DNA of 64,000 nt from Chryseobacterium binzhouense (GTDB lineage: Bacteria > Bacteroidota > Bacteroidia > Flavobacteriales > Weeksellaceae): the NCBI RefSeq assembly GCF_007474545.1, contig NZ_VKOG01000001.1:1201463-1265462 (forward strand). Reading direction: 5' to 3'. The stretch's first letter is position 1. Every line of letters begins with the position of its first letter. The notes under the pieces were generated by a model. The model did not search any database, was not told the origin of the DNA, and worked only from the letters and a program-made list of their open reading frames with translations. Positions 34,519 through 43,933 of the stretch are shown in pieces. Position numbers and translations under genes: made by a program.

Positions 34519-37269
34519 ATGTTTAACTCTTTTAATGCTGCCGAAACAAAAGCAATTATTGTTGATAAGCTTGTGAATCAATACGGTCAGATTATCAAAG
34601 ATCAAAGCAAGCTAGAAGAAGCAAGGCTGCTGAATCACCCGCTTATTGATCTTGAAGATAATCAGAAGCGTGTAGAAACCAGAATAGCTCGTGAGAATCT
34701 TAATTTCAATCTTGGAATTGAAAGGATTATTGAAGAAAATGATTTGGTTGACATTGTCAATCTTTCTAAAATACTAAAAATATCTCAGTCTGTCTGCCGA
34801 ATTTTACATAATAACAAACCTGTGGGAACGGGTTTTTTAATCAACGGAAATATTTTAGTTACCAACAATCATGTGATTTCCAGTGAAGTAGAGTGTACAA
34901 ATATTAAGGCTGAATTTTTCTATGAACTTGATGAGGAAGGTAGAATACTGAATCCGGTACAGTTCAGACCAGAACCTAAAGCTTTCTTTTTTACTTCACA
35001 CATCAAAAAGAGTCCTGAAGATGAATTTTCCGGACTAGATTTTACCATGGTTGCGCTTGAAGAAATTAATCTTAGAGGAAAAAAAATTACAGATATTCCT
35101 TCTTTAGAACTGGATGGAAATATTGGTAAAATTATCAAAGGTGAAACCTGCATAATCATTCAGCATCCTAATGGTCAGCCAAAAAAGATTTCGCTAAACA
35201 ATAATTCTTTCTTTTCTGAAAATCAGGATCAGATTATTTATGAAACCGATTCTTTGCCGGGTTCATCAGGTTCACCGGTTTTAGCATTAGGAACGTGCGA
35301 AGTGGTAGCACTACATCAGACCGGGGTTCCAAAAATGGATGAAAACGGAAATCCTCTTACCAAATACGGAACTGTTGCCAACTCAGAAACTCCTGATGAG
35401 GATATTGAATGGGTAGGAAATGCCGGAATCAGAATCAGCAGAATACTGGAGTTTCTTCAAAAGAAAAATTTTGATAAGCCGGCTCATAATACTAAAAAAA
35501 ATGAAATTCTTGCAAGAACCAATAAAGCTAAAAAAGAGTTGGACGAAGTAGTAGAAAATCAGCCTGAAATATCTCTTACAGATGTTAAGAATGAAGCACA
35601 GAAGCTAAAAAATTCTGCATCAGATGCTAAATTGAAAGATGAAAATAAATCTGCAGCCGCTTTTGAAAAATTTCCGTTTATTATCCTGGCAAAAAACAAC
35701 CCTGAAAATTTCGAAAATCTTGAAGCTGAACTGAAACTTAATTATGGTAATGACTTTAGTCTTTACCTTGCAACTCCTGTCTCTGCAAAAGAAAATGAAG
35801 AAGAACTTTTTGTATTGAATATTTCTTCTGAAGGCAAAAATCCAAACGAATTTGCCAGAGAATTACTTTCATTAAAAGAGATTATTCATGCAGAATATGA
35901 TAGTGAGATTTATCTCAACATGGAAGTAACGTATGACAATGATTTGAAAGCTTTTGAAAGCTCTGGTTCTAAAGATTTTAATAATGAACAGCATTTTCTT
36001 GAGCTGTATAGCCAAACCAGCAAATATGTAAAAGGTAAAACCAAAGAACAGTACAGACAATGGAACTGGAAAGCTGTGAATTATAACTCAGCGATTACCG
36101 ATACTATAGGAGATTCCATAAAAATTGTTCAGTTTGATACCGGATATTCTCATCATCCGAAAAATCATGGTGCTTTTAATCTTTCAGAAGATTTTGATTT
36201 TGTAGACGATGATGATAATTCCAGAGAAGAGGAGCATCGCAAGATTACTTTGGCAGATTACGGTCACGGAGCCCGTACAGGAAGCATTATTATAGGAAAT
36301 CTTTATTCTGATGCAGAGGAAAACGGCAATTGCGGATTACTGCAGCAAAACGGAATAAAACTTATCCCTTATCGTGTTGCCCAGGATGTCCTGATTTTAG
36401 GAAGACAGGCAGAACTGGCAAAAGCTGTAGATGCTGCTATTGCCACGGGCGCAAAAGTAATTACCACGAGTATGGGACTTCCTCCAACGATGACAACATA
36501 CAATCTGGCAAAAAAAGTTTATGAGAAAGGAATTATATGGTGCTGTGCTGCAGGAAATGAAGTAAGAGAAGTGGTAGCACCGGCAGTACATCCCGGAACT
36601 ATTGCAGTCGCCGCCTCAAATCCGGATGATAAAGAATGGAAAGGCTCTTCAAGAGGGAAAATGGTTGATATTACAGCACCGGGAATGCATATGTATGTTC
36701 CGAAGTTTTTAAAAGAAAGCACAGGCTTATTCCGCTACGGAATGGGGTATGGTCACGGTACAAGTTATGCAACACCTCACGTTTCATCTGCAGCTGTTCT
36801 CTGGCTTTACAAAAACAGAGAAAAACTGAAAAACTATCATGGCTTTCAGATTATTGAAGCTTTCAGAACTTGTCTGAAAAGTTCGGCAAGAACACAGCAT
36901 CATCTTCCTGTAAATTTTGGAGCAGGTATTTTAGATATTGATAAACTTTTAAAAACAGAACTCCCGGATAGCTCAGACTTGATTGATGCTTACATAGATG
37001 AAGACATCAGCAGAGTTGCGATGACATTCAGAACCGTAGGAGAAAGCCTTAAAATGTTATGGAATGGAATTTTGAGAGGAATCAAAAAAGGAATTACTAA
37101 GGAAGAAAGCCTTATTGCCGAAGAATATGAAATGTCTGATCATGCTAAAAAAATTATTGAGCAGAATTCACCAACAGGATATTCAGCAAAGGAAAGCATA
37201 ACAAATCCTAATGTAAACAGAACTCTTGAAACATTCAACCTGATAAGAGAAAAAGTAGTTAATTCTTAA
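34519..37269 (+). CDS. Double protease: trypsin-like domain fused to subtilisin-like domain
   Basis: A 916-residue protein with two separate serine-protease triads. Residues 1-95 are helical and charged, ending ERIIEENDLVDIVNLSK, like the leader region of some conflict-system trypsins. The trypsin-like domain (about 95-310) has His118 in LVTNNHVISS, Asp174 in GLDFTMVAL and Ser250 in LPGSSGSPVLAL. A linker of about 200 residues follows (about 325-530, rich in Lys/Glu/Asn). The S8 domain (about 530-800) has Asp540 in IVQFDTGYS, His583 in DYGHGARTG, Asn680 in CCAAGNEVRE and Ser749 in GHGTSYATPHVS. There is no signal peptide, so it is probably cytoplasmic. It forms an operon with the next gene, 11 bases away. 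Role unknown. Confidence 0.85.
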   Translation: MFNSFNAAETKAIIVDKLVNQYGQIIKDQSKLEEARLLNHPLIDLEDNQKRVETRIARENLNFNLGIERIIEENDLVDIVNLSKILKISQSVCRILHNNKPVGTGFLINGNILVTNNHVISSEVECTNIKAEFFYELDEEGRILNPVQFRPEPKAFFFTSHIKKSPEDEFSGLDFTMVALEEINLRGKKITDIPSLELDGNIGKIIKGETCIIIQHPNGQPKKISLNNNSFFSENQDQIIYETDSLPGSSGSPVLALGTCEVVALHQTGVPKMDENGNPLTKYGTVANSETPDEDIEWVGNAGIRISRILEFLQKKNFDKPAHNTKKNEILARTNKAKKELDEVVENQPEISLTDVKNEAQKLKNSASDAKLKDENKSAAAFEKFPFIILAKNNPENFENLEAELKLNYGNDFSLYLATPVSAKENEEELFVLNISSEGKNPNEFARELLSLKEIIHAEYDSEIYLNMEVTYDNDLKAFESSGSKDFNNEQHFLELYSQTSKYVKGKTKEQYRQWNWKAVNYNSAITDTIGDSIKIVQFDTGYSHHPKNHGAFNLSEDFDFVDDDDNSREEEHRKITLADYGHGARTGSIIIGNLYSDAEENGNCGLLQQNGIKLIPYRVAQDVLILGRQAELAKAVDAAIATGAKVITTSMGLPPTMTTYNLAKKVYEKGIIWCCAAGNEVREVVAPAVHPGTIAVAASNPDDKEWKGSSRGKMVDITAPGMHMYVPKFLKESTGLFRYGMGYGHGTSYATPHVSSAAVLWLYKNREKLKNYHGFQIIEAFRTCLKSSARTQHHLPVNFGAGILDIDKLLKTELPDSSDLIDAYIDEDISRVAMTFRTVGESLKMLWNGILRGIKKGITKEESLIAEEYEMSDHAKKIIEQNSPTGYSAKESITNPNVNRTLETFNLIREKVVNS

Positions 37270-37280
37270 AAAATACAGAT

Positions 37281-38933
37281 ATGAAAAATATTTTTGATTT
37301 TCATTTTCATTTGTTATTCAAGCATTTGATCAGTATAAAAGATAATGGTCGTCTTCCTCTTGATTCCAACTTCAAAACAAAAGGATTGATGAGTGCGATA
37401 GATGAGTTTATGGGAAATGCATTCGACAGTCAGTCATCACCTCAGATGGTAAAAAACAGCCAGCTCGGATATGGAGTAACAGCACTGATGGCGATGGAAT
37501 ATGCTTTTGCAGAAAATATCAATGGCTTTTTCAAAGGGTTCAGTCCGTCAAAACTTCCCATCAACTGGAGTTTTATAGACCGAGTAAAAAACAGGGAAAC
37601 CACCTATTTTGATTTATTTAAAGAAGAAATTGCTTATTATCAATCAAATTTTACCAATTTAGAAAAAGATTTCAATATCCGCTTTATCAGCAGGAAACAA
37701 AAACCGGCAGAAGATATTTTCAGCAACCAGCAATATACTTACCTTGCGTTTTCTGTAGAAGGAGCACACAATTTTTCTGATGCAAGAATCAGAGAGTCTG
37801 GAGCTGTTACAGATCCCGGAAAATGTTATCGTGAGATTCAGGATGATAAAAATAATGTAGATTTATTCAGTATCAATCTTGTTCATCTCAGCGAAATTCC
37901 CGAGCAGCATATGTGTGGTTTTGCTCAGGCTCTCAACGGAACAGCTCAAACAGCATTCCGGAGCGAAGATTTTATCCCGAAATCCGGCTTTGGAATTTCA
38001 GATAAAGGTAAAGATTTTATCCGTTCAGTTTTTCTGCATCCTTATCCTTCTCTTATTGATGTAAAACATATGAGTGTATTTTCCCGCCACAAATTTTATC
38101 AGTTTCGCGAAGAATTGGGAGAAGAACATCCCGAAACGCTCAGACTTCCGATTATTTCATCGCATACAGGTTTTACATTTTCCTCGATCAAAGATTTTGT
38201 AGAGCAGAAAAATTACCGTTCAGGTTTCAGGTATGTTCAGGGCAAAACAATTTGTGAAATTCAGGCTAAAAACAGATTTATCGGTAAAACAGATTTTCTG
38301 CTGAATAATAAACTGTTTGCCAATCCCTGGACCATTAATTTATTTGATGAAGAGATAATAGAAATTATGCGCAGCAACGGACTCATCGGAATTTCGATGG
38401 ATCAGCGTATTCTGGGTGCAGCCAAAGGTACTGCAGATGGAATAAGACCTGAATATTTTAAAGATCCTGAAGCTATCCCGCTCTACGAATGGCGAAAATG
38501 GTTCAAAGAGGGAACTTTTGACCTGAAAGAATCTATGACAGCCACTCAGGGATATAAAACCGACCGTCAGATAAGACATATTTATCTTTTATGTGCACAT
38601 ATTATTTATGCAGTACGGTTGGGATATGCTGAGATGAATTGGGTGGGAGAGCGTAGTCCGTGGGATCACATCTGTATAGGTTCTGATTATGACGGATTGA
38701 TTAATCCCATAAATCCGTATGATGATATTACCAATATCGGAAAACTAAGAAATGATCTGCTGGTTTATTTGCCAGTTGTCGATAAACGTCTGGAGCCTCT
38801 TAGCGAAATAAAAGTTTTTAAAAATACAGGTTCAGAATCAATTCAGGACAGTTATCTTGAGGAATGTGTTGACAAATTTCTTTCTGAAAATGGCAAAAAG
38901 TTTTTGAAAAGATACCTCAATAACTGGTATTAA
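37281..38933 (+). CDS. Amidohydrolase/M19 dipeptidase-like metalloenzyme, partner of the double protease
   Basis: A 550-residue predicted metal hydrolase. The N-terminus reads MKNIFDFHFH, with His8 and His10 as the HxH metal pair. Glu160 in AFSVEGAHNFSD, a histidine in PIISSHTGFTFSS and the late HICIGSDYDGLINP follow the order of ligands in the M19 membrane-dipeptidase family (Glu bridge, His, Asp). It is about 150 residues longer than common M19 enzymes. No signal peptide or membrane anchor is seen. It starts 11 bases after the double protease and ends before a terminator, so the two form a closed two-gene unit. Substrate unknown; peptide fragments made by the protease are one possibility. 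Confidence 0.7.
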   Translation: MKNIFDFHFHLLFKHLISIKDNGRLPLDSNFKTKGLMSAIDEFMGNAFDSQSSPQMVKNSQLGYGVTALMAMEYAFAENINGFFKGFSPSKLPINWSFIDRVKNRETTYFDLFKEEIAYYQSNFTNLEKDFNIRFISRKQKPAEDIFSNQQYTYLAFSVEGAHNFSDARIRESGAVTDPGKCYREIQDDKNNVDLFSINLVHLSEIPEQHMCGFAQALNGTAQTAFRSEDFIPKSGFGISDKGKDFIRSVFLHPYPSLIDVKHMSVFSRHKFYQFREELGEEHPETLRLPIISSHTGFTFSSIKDFVEQKNYRSGFRYVQGKTICEIQAKNRFIGKTDFLLNNKLFANPWTINLFDEEIIEIMRSNGLIGISMDQRILGAAKGTADGIRPEYFKDPEAIPLYEWRKWFKEGTFDLKESMTATQGYKTDRQIRHIYLLCAHIIYAVRLGYAEMNWVGERSPWDHICIGSDYDGLINPINPYDDITNIGKLRNDLLVYLPVVDKRLEPLSEIKVFKNTGSESIQDSYLEECVDKFLSENGKKFLKRYLNNWY

Positions 38934-38999
38934 TATTAAAAATGAATTTAATCTGATGTTTAATTGAAAACTTATGTTAACTCCCAACCAATATTTTTT

Positions 39000-39032
39000 A
39001 GCCCTGTGATTATATTACAGGGCTTATTTTTT
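39000..39032 (+). terminator. Terminator of the protease operon
   Basis: AGCCCTGT (39000-39007) and ACAGGGCT (39017-39024) form an eight-base-pair stem with a nine-base loop, then TATTTTTT. Confidence 0.8.
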
Positions 39033-39065
39033 ATAAATCTGACGAAATTTAACTAAATTGGTGTT

Positions 39066-39551
39066 ATGGAATATAATGCAATATCTCAGAATACATCATT
39101 TGAAATTAAAGCAGGCAGCCAGATTCTTGGTAAGCTCACTTATGGTAATTGGTTTAAATTTAATGCAGAAATGGAAATTGCCGGTGAAAAATATGATGTT
39201 GAACCGAAAGGCTTCTGGAAAAAGAATATTGAAATAAAAAATGATGCAGAAATTATCGCTGATATAAAGATGAACTGGGACGGAGATTTAATCATAAGAA
39301 TGAAATCATCAGGTAAAGAGGAGGAATTTGTATTAAAACACTCGGGCTTTTTTAAGGAGAAGTTCATTCTGACCAATGATCAAAACGAAGATTTACTCAT
39401 CTTTAAAGCATCCTATCGTTGGGTAGACATGATCTATAACTATCACATCACCAGTTCAGAAAATTTTGAGGCTATTCCGGGTAAAACTTTATTGCTTTTC
39501 ATCACTTTATATGCTGCCAATTATTTTATGTGGATCTCTGCATCAATTTAA
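39066..39551 (+). CDS. Hypothetical protein with beta-rich body and C-terminal hydrophobic helix
   Basis: A 161-residue protein with repeated short strands (FEIKAGSQILGKLTYGNWF, MEIAGEKYDVEPKGFW, DGDLIIRMKSSGKEEEFVLKH), resembling the rolled-sheet style of LURP/scramblase-like domains. The C-terminal hydrophobic segment KTLLLFITLYAANYFMWIS is a likely membrane anchor. It has its own short leader after the protease-operon terminator, so it is probably not part of that operon. The fold suggestion is weak and no function is claimed. Confidence 0.6.
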   Translation: MEYNAISQNTSFEIKAGSQILGKLTYGNWFKFNAEMEIAGEKYDVEPKGFWKKNIEIKNDAEIIADIKMNWDGDLIIRMKSSGKEEEFVLKHSGFFKEKFILTNDQNEDLLIFKASYRWVDMIYNYHITSSENFEAIPGKTLLLFITLYAANYFMWISASI

Positions 39552-39630
39552 TTGTGACTACACTAAAAATATTAATTTTCTCTCACATTTGAATTAAAAT
39601 AATTATCTTCGGATCATCAAATAAAACCTA

Positions 39631-40782
39631 ATGACGAAACACCAACAGCGGGTCGTTGAAGTGAAGCATTTTTTCGACAATAAAGATACTGTTCTCGGGT
39701 TCAGAAAACTGATGGATTGTGCCATGGATACCCAAAACATGGACATCTACAAAGAAGCAATTGAGCTTACAGACTGGAAGGAAAAATATCCTGACTATAC
39801 CGAAGAACTTATTCAGAAATCAAACGATCTGCTTCTCAAAATTGAAAAAATCCCTGTTCAGGAGCATCCGTTGGAACCCTCTGTTCTTCGGGCAAGAAAC
39901 ATTATGAAATCTTACGGAAGCAACCGCTTTTCGCTGGGACCGGTTTCTGTAGAAATCAACAAAGGTCAGGTATACGGTTTGGTAGGGGAGAACGGTAATG
40001 GCAAGACGACACTTTTGAGAATTTTAGCCAAAGAAATTTCTTACAATGAAGGCGAACTCAATTATTCATTTAATAATCAGCCCGAAAATGATTTCGATCT
40101 TCGTACGAAACTGGTCTATATTCCGCAGCGAACAGAAAAATGGTATGGAAGCCTGAAAGACAATTTGAAATTTGTACTTTCCAATTACGGAATTTCTCCT
40201 GAAGAAAATGAAACCAGAACTCTGATGATGATTGCCCGTCTTGGTTTGTGGAATTATAAACATTTGAAATGGAGCGAGCTTTCTTCCGGTTATAAAATGC
40301 GGTTTGAGCTAGCAAGGACGCTGTTGAGAAAGCCCGAGATTCTTTTGCTGGATGAGCCTTTGGCAAATTTGGATGTTTTGGCGCAGCAGGTCATTCTGGA
40401 AGATTTAAAATCAATTGCCAATTCTGTAAATAATCCCATTGCTTTGATTCTCAGTTCGCAGCAGCTGTATGAGGTGGAGAAGATTTCAGATAAAGTCATT
40501 TTCCTGAAAAATGGGCAGTACAAAGATAATTCTGAACTTCAGAATACCGAAAATTCCCATCTGATCATCGAAATTGACACCCCGGAATCCCGTGAAAAAC
40601 TGCTGGAAATTTTCAGAGATTTTAATCCTGAAAAACTGAACTTCAACGGAGGTATTTTTGTAGCATATTTCCCTTCTGAAACTAAGTTTTCGGAGGTGAT
40701 GAAAGCCTTAGGAAACGCCGGAGCAGAAATTGTGTATATCCGAAATATTTCTTCTTCTACCAGAAGATTTTTCGTGAGTTAA
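39631..40782 (+). CDS. ABC transporter ATP-binding protein with an N-terminal helical domain
   Basis: A 383-residue ATPase. Residues 1-85 form a charged helical region not found in ordinary ABC ATPases. The ATPase core follows with Walker A GENGNGKTTLLR, signature LSSGYKMRFELARTLL, Walker B ILLLDEPLANLD and a serine (SSQQ) where the switch histidine usually stands. The last 80 residues (LIIEIDTPESREKLLEIF) form a small accessory domain. A -7 box TATCTTCG at 39604-39611 is likely its promoter. The next gene, 19 bases on, encodes a large membrane protein that could be its permease. Confidence 0.85.
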   Translation: MTKHQQRVVEVKHFFDNKDTVLGFRKLMDCAMDTQNMDIYKEAIELTDWKEKYPDYTEELIQKSNDLLLKIEKIPVQEHPLEPSVLRARNIMKSYGSNRFSLGPVSVEINKGQVYGLVGENGNGKTTLLRILAKEISYNEGELNYSFNNQPENDFDLRTKLVYIPQRTEKWYGSLKDNLKFVLSNYGISPEENETRTLMMIARLGLWNYKHLKWSELSSGYKMRFELARTLLRKPEILLLDEPLANLDVLAQQVILEDLKSIANSVNNPIALILSSQQLYEVEKISDKVIFLKNGQYKDNSELQNTENSHLIIEIDTPESREKLLEIFRDFNPEKLNFNGGIFVAYFPSETKFSEVMKALGNAGAEIVYIRNISSSTRRFFVS

Positions 40783-40801
40783 TCTTCCTTAATCTAAAAA
40801 A

Positions 40802-42676
40802 ATGCAAAAAATAAATCAATTCAATCAATATCTGCTTGAAAAATATCCTACAATCTGGAATACCAGAATCGTGTGGATGCTTTTAGGAAGCTTAGCAGTA
40901 CATATTCTGTTTTTCGTGATAGGTTATCTTTCACATATAGATCCTGTTTCACTGCAAAAATACAGCGTGAAAAATGATTATTATACAGATGGAGTTATCT
41001 TTATACATCTTATTATCTCTATTCTGATGATTGTAGGCTGGCTTCTCATGATGTTTAAAAACAACGCTTTCAAAAATTTTTATCCGTCCTCAAAGGGTAA
41101 ACTTTTTGTCCAGTTTGTACAGTACTTTATCATCATTTTCGCAAGTACAACTTTTTTCTTTTCCTATATGGTTGGCTTCAGATTGTTTATTAATCAGAAG
41201 TATTCTGACGAGGAAATGTCGAAAAATATTGATATCATCAACAGAGTACATCCTTTTCTTTCACAAAATCTGGAAAGTTACACGCTGGAAAACCGTCTTT
41301 TTCCCAAACCTTTCAACGATTTGTATTGTGAAACGGATATTGATGATATTGACAGAAACAAAAAATATTTTGTGTATTATGACAGGGTTTATCAGTTTAA
41401 CTCTGTATATTCCAAAACTTCATTCAAGAGAAACAAAAAAAATGAATTTATCATTCCTGAACCCGAAGCTTCACTGAAAACACCTATTGCATATTCCGAC
41501 ACAAAAGAAAAATCTCAGATTTTTTATTTCAAAAAAGAGGTAGTGGACGTTTCTCCTTATATTAAAACAACAGGACTTACGTATTACAATTTCTCAAATA
41601 TACTGTATGACCATAACTTTCAAGCTTATGATGATGGAGTTTCAGCGATTGAGATCGATTATTATTACAACAAAGACTCTCCTGATCATACTTTAAAAAA
41701 CAAAAAAGCCATAATCAACCAGAAAACCGCAGAACTTCTAGACAGAAAAAATCCTGCTGAGCTGGAAAAATTACTGACAGATTTTCTTGTCATTTCTAAA
41801 AAATATAGAGTTAAAAATAATCTTGAGGCAAAAAGCTGGGTAAAAATGATTTATACTCCCCAAAATCCTGATTTTGAAGTGCGGTATTTCATTAAAGACT
41901 ATCAGCCTCGCATAAATGAAGATGATGAATACTATGATTCTGATATTGTAGTTGATTCAGTTTCTAATGCTATAGATGAATATGGAAATATTGTGACTGA
42001 CAGTGTGAAAATACGTCAATTTAATCCTGAAATTAATAATCAGGTCTCTCCGCAGGATTATTTTAAAAACAATGTCACCGATTATTATTACTGTACAGAT
42101 CATATGAAAGAGCTGTTGGAAAATGTAGACAGGGTAAAAAATGAAGACTTCTTTTCAGAAAATGTTCATATTTATATCTGGATTGCATTTTTTCTTTCAA
42201 CTTTTATTTTCAGTTTCAGAATTACAGGACTTAAATCCCTTCTGTTCAGTGTAATCAGCGCAGGATTACTTGTTTTGGCGATTACGTTGGTCATCGTAAT
42301 GTACACTGCAGTTACAGGGCTTAAAGAAGAGTTTTTCGTTTTATATTTTTTGCTGCTGGTTTCACTGGTCATCCTTCTTATCCCGATTTTTAAAATAGAA
42401 TCTTTAAGCAAAGTGGTTTCTTCTATTTTTGTTAATATTTCTATGAATGGTTTTGTGCTCTTTCTTCTTTTGATTTTTGGAATTATCAATATGCATCAAA
42501 AAGCAATGTGCGGTGTAGAGATTTATGACAGCTATGATATTTCTCAGACTAAAACCTGTGTCACGGTATTTGATTATTTAGGACTTGGAATAAGCTATAT
42601 TCTACTTCTCGGAGGATTTATCTTTATGTATTTCTATACCTCTGTTCTCCAAAGATGGAAGGCGATGCCGGAATAA
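40802..42676 (+). CDS. Large membrane protein paired with the ABC ATPase
   Basis: A 624-residue protein with three hydrophobic helices in the first 130 residues (MLLGSLAVHILFFVIGYL, GVIFIHLIISILMIVGWLLM, FIIIFASTTFFFSYMVGFRLFI). A polar domain of about 320 residues comes next, then about six more helices at the C-terminus. This build, two membrane halves around a large soluble domain, fits an ABC-2-like permease, and the gene follows the ATPase by 19 bases. I do not recognise a family. The substrate is unknown. Confidence 0.65.
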   Translation: MQKINQFNQYLLEKYPTIWNTRIVWMLLGSLAVHILFFVIGYLSHIDPVSLQKYSVKNDYYTDGVIFIHLIISILMIVGWLLMMFKNNAFKNFYPSSKGKLFVQFVQYFIIIFASTTFFFSYMVGFRLFINQKYSDEEMSKNIDIINRVHPFLSQNLESYTLENRLFPKPFNDLYCETDIDDIDRNKKYFVYYDRVYQFNSVYSKTSFKRNKKNEFIIPEPEASLKTPIAYSDTKEKSQIFYFKKEVVDVSPYIKTTGLTYYNFSNILYDHNFQAYDDGVSAIEIDYYYNKDSPDHTLKNKKAIINQKTAELLDRKNPAELEKLLTDFLVISKKYRVKNNLEAKSWVKMIYTPQNPDFEVRYFIKDYQPRINEDDEYYDSDIVVDSVSNAIDEYGNIVTDSVKIRQFNPEINNQVSPQDYFKNNVTDYYYCTDHMKELLENVDRVKNEDFFSENVHIYIWIAFFLSTFIFSFRITGLKSLLFSVISAGLLVLAITLVIVMYTAVTGLKEEFFVLYFLLLVSLVILLIPIFKIESLSKVVSSIFVNISMNGFVLFLLLIFGIINMHQKAMCGVEIYDSYDISQTKTCVTVFDYLGLGISYILLLGGFIFMYFYTSVLQRWKAMPE

Positions 42677-42695
42677 TTTTATCAATAACAATATT

Positions 42696-42732
42696 TAAAC
42701 CTCGTAATTCATGTATGAGGTTTAATTTTATT
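42696..42732 (+). terminator. Terminator after the ABC/membrane protein operon
   Basis: TAAACCTCGTA (42696-42706) and TATGAGGTTTA (42714-42724) form an 11-base stem with one G-T pair, followed by ATTTTATTT. Confidence 0.65.
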
Positions 42733-42742
42733 TACAACAGCC

Positions 42743-43267
42743 ATGAATATCATTAAAACACTTCTTGACGCTCATATTTTTCAGACTAAAAAAACGGTGA
42801 AGCGTAATCAGTTTTTGAAGTTAAGCGGAGAAAAAGACACGAATATTTATTTTATTGAAAAAGGGAGTGTCAGAATTTTTATAAATGATCAGAACGAAGA
42901 GCGTATCATCCGTTTTGGCTATGAAGGAAATATCATTGTATCTTTAGACTCATTCCTGTCTGGAAATCCTTCTGATTTTTGCATTCAGGCAATCAAAAAA
43001 ACCGAAGTCCTCATTGCCGGAAAAAAAGACTTCTACGACTTTATTCAGTCTTCAGGAGAAAACCTGAAATTGTGGATTGTAATTCTGGAAGATCTTGTCC
43101 TGCAACAAATTGAAAGAGAAAAAGACCTGCTCATCAGCTCTCCAAAAGAACGCTATGAAAGGGTACTGAAAAGAAGTCCGCAGCTTTTTCAGCAAATCCC
43201 GGATAAATATATTGCCAATTATCTCAGAATGTCACCTGAAACTCTTTCAAGGCTCAAAAAATCTTGA
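42743..43267 (+). CDS. Crp/Fnr family transcriptional regulator
   Basis: A 174-residue regulator with an N-terminal cyclic-nucleotide-binding-like beta roll (LKLSGEKDTNIYFIEKGSVRIFI, IIRFGYEGNIIVSLDSFLSG) and a long dimer helix. The C-terminal helix-turn-helix is short (IANYLRMSPETLSRLKKS), typical of the small Bacteroidota Crp-like proteins. No cysteine cluster for iron-sulfur sensing is seen. The effector is unknown. It may be cotranscribed with the DinB gene, whose start lies about 54 bases on. Confidence 0.85.
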   Translation: MNIIKTLLDAHIFQTKKTVKRNQFLKLSGEKDTNIYFIEKGSVRIFINDQNEERIIRFGYEGNIIVSLDSFLSGNPSDFCIQAIKKTEVLIAGKKDFYDFIQSSGENLKLWIVILEDLVLQQIEREKDLLISSPKERYERVLKRSPQLFQQIPDKYIANYLRMSPETLSRLKKS

Positions 43268-43320
43268 TTCCGATCAATATTTATCATTTCTCAAAGCCGG
43301 ATCTTTGCCATAAAATTGAC

Positions 43321-43866
43321 ATGAAAATGAATACACGACAATTGATTGATGACCTGAAAAGTATTACGCAGGATAATCTGAATTTTGCTGAAAAACTTCT
43401 CAGTCAACCTGATGAGAAACTCAATTTCAGGCTTTCAGAAAAGAGCTGGAGTATTTTGGAGTGTCTGGAACATCTTAATTTGTACGGAAGATTTTACCTG
43501 CCTGAAATAAGAAACAGCATTCAGAATTCTGATACCAGATTTACAGAGGTTTTCAGTTCCGGAATCTTGGGAAATTATTTTGCTAAATCAATGCTGCCGA
43601 AGCAGAAACTCAATAAAATGAAAACTTTCAAAAGTATGAATCCTATTCACAGCAATCTGGATAGAAAAGTGCTAAACGAGTTTATTGCCCAGCAAAAACA
43701 GATGACAGAACTTTTAAATGATGCTGAAAATGTAAATTTAAATACAATAAAAACCAGAATCAGCATTTCAAGTTTTATAAGGCTGAAACTGGGAGATACC
43801 TTCCGCTTTGTCATTTATCATAATCTGAGACATATCGAACAGGCAAAAAGAATTCTAGAAATTTAA
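43321..43866 (+). CDS. DinB-like four-helix metalloprotein
   Basis: About 181 residues from ATG at 43321 (or 43327). The fold is the DinB/YfiT four-helix bundle: SEKSWSILECLEHLNLYGRFYLPEI near the N-terminus and FVIYHNLRHIEQAKRIL at the C-terminus supply the spaced metal histidines. The reading frame continues upstream to a TTG at 43264, but that part (IPINIYHFSKPDLCHK) lacks family character and overlaps the preceding stop. GATCTTTG at about 43298 resembles a -7 box, which also favours the later start. Possible thiol transferase or metal hydrolase. Confidence 0.75.
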   Translation: MKMNTRQLIDDLKSITQDNLNFAEKLLSQPDEKLNFRLSEKSWSILECLEHLNLYGRFYLPEIRNSIQNSDTRFTEVFSSGILGNYFAKSMLPKQKLNKMKTFKSMNPIHSNLDRKVLNEFIAQQKQMTELLNDAENVNLNTIKTRISISSFIRLKLGDTFRFVIYHNLRHIEQAKRILEI

Positions 43867-43933
43867 CAAATTTTATCAAAACCAAAAAGCTATTTATGAA
43901 CTTGATTTTGTATTTTTAAGCAAATTTTAAAAA

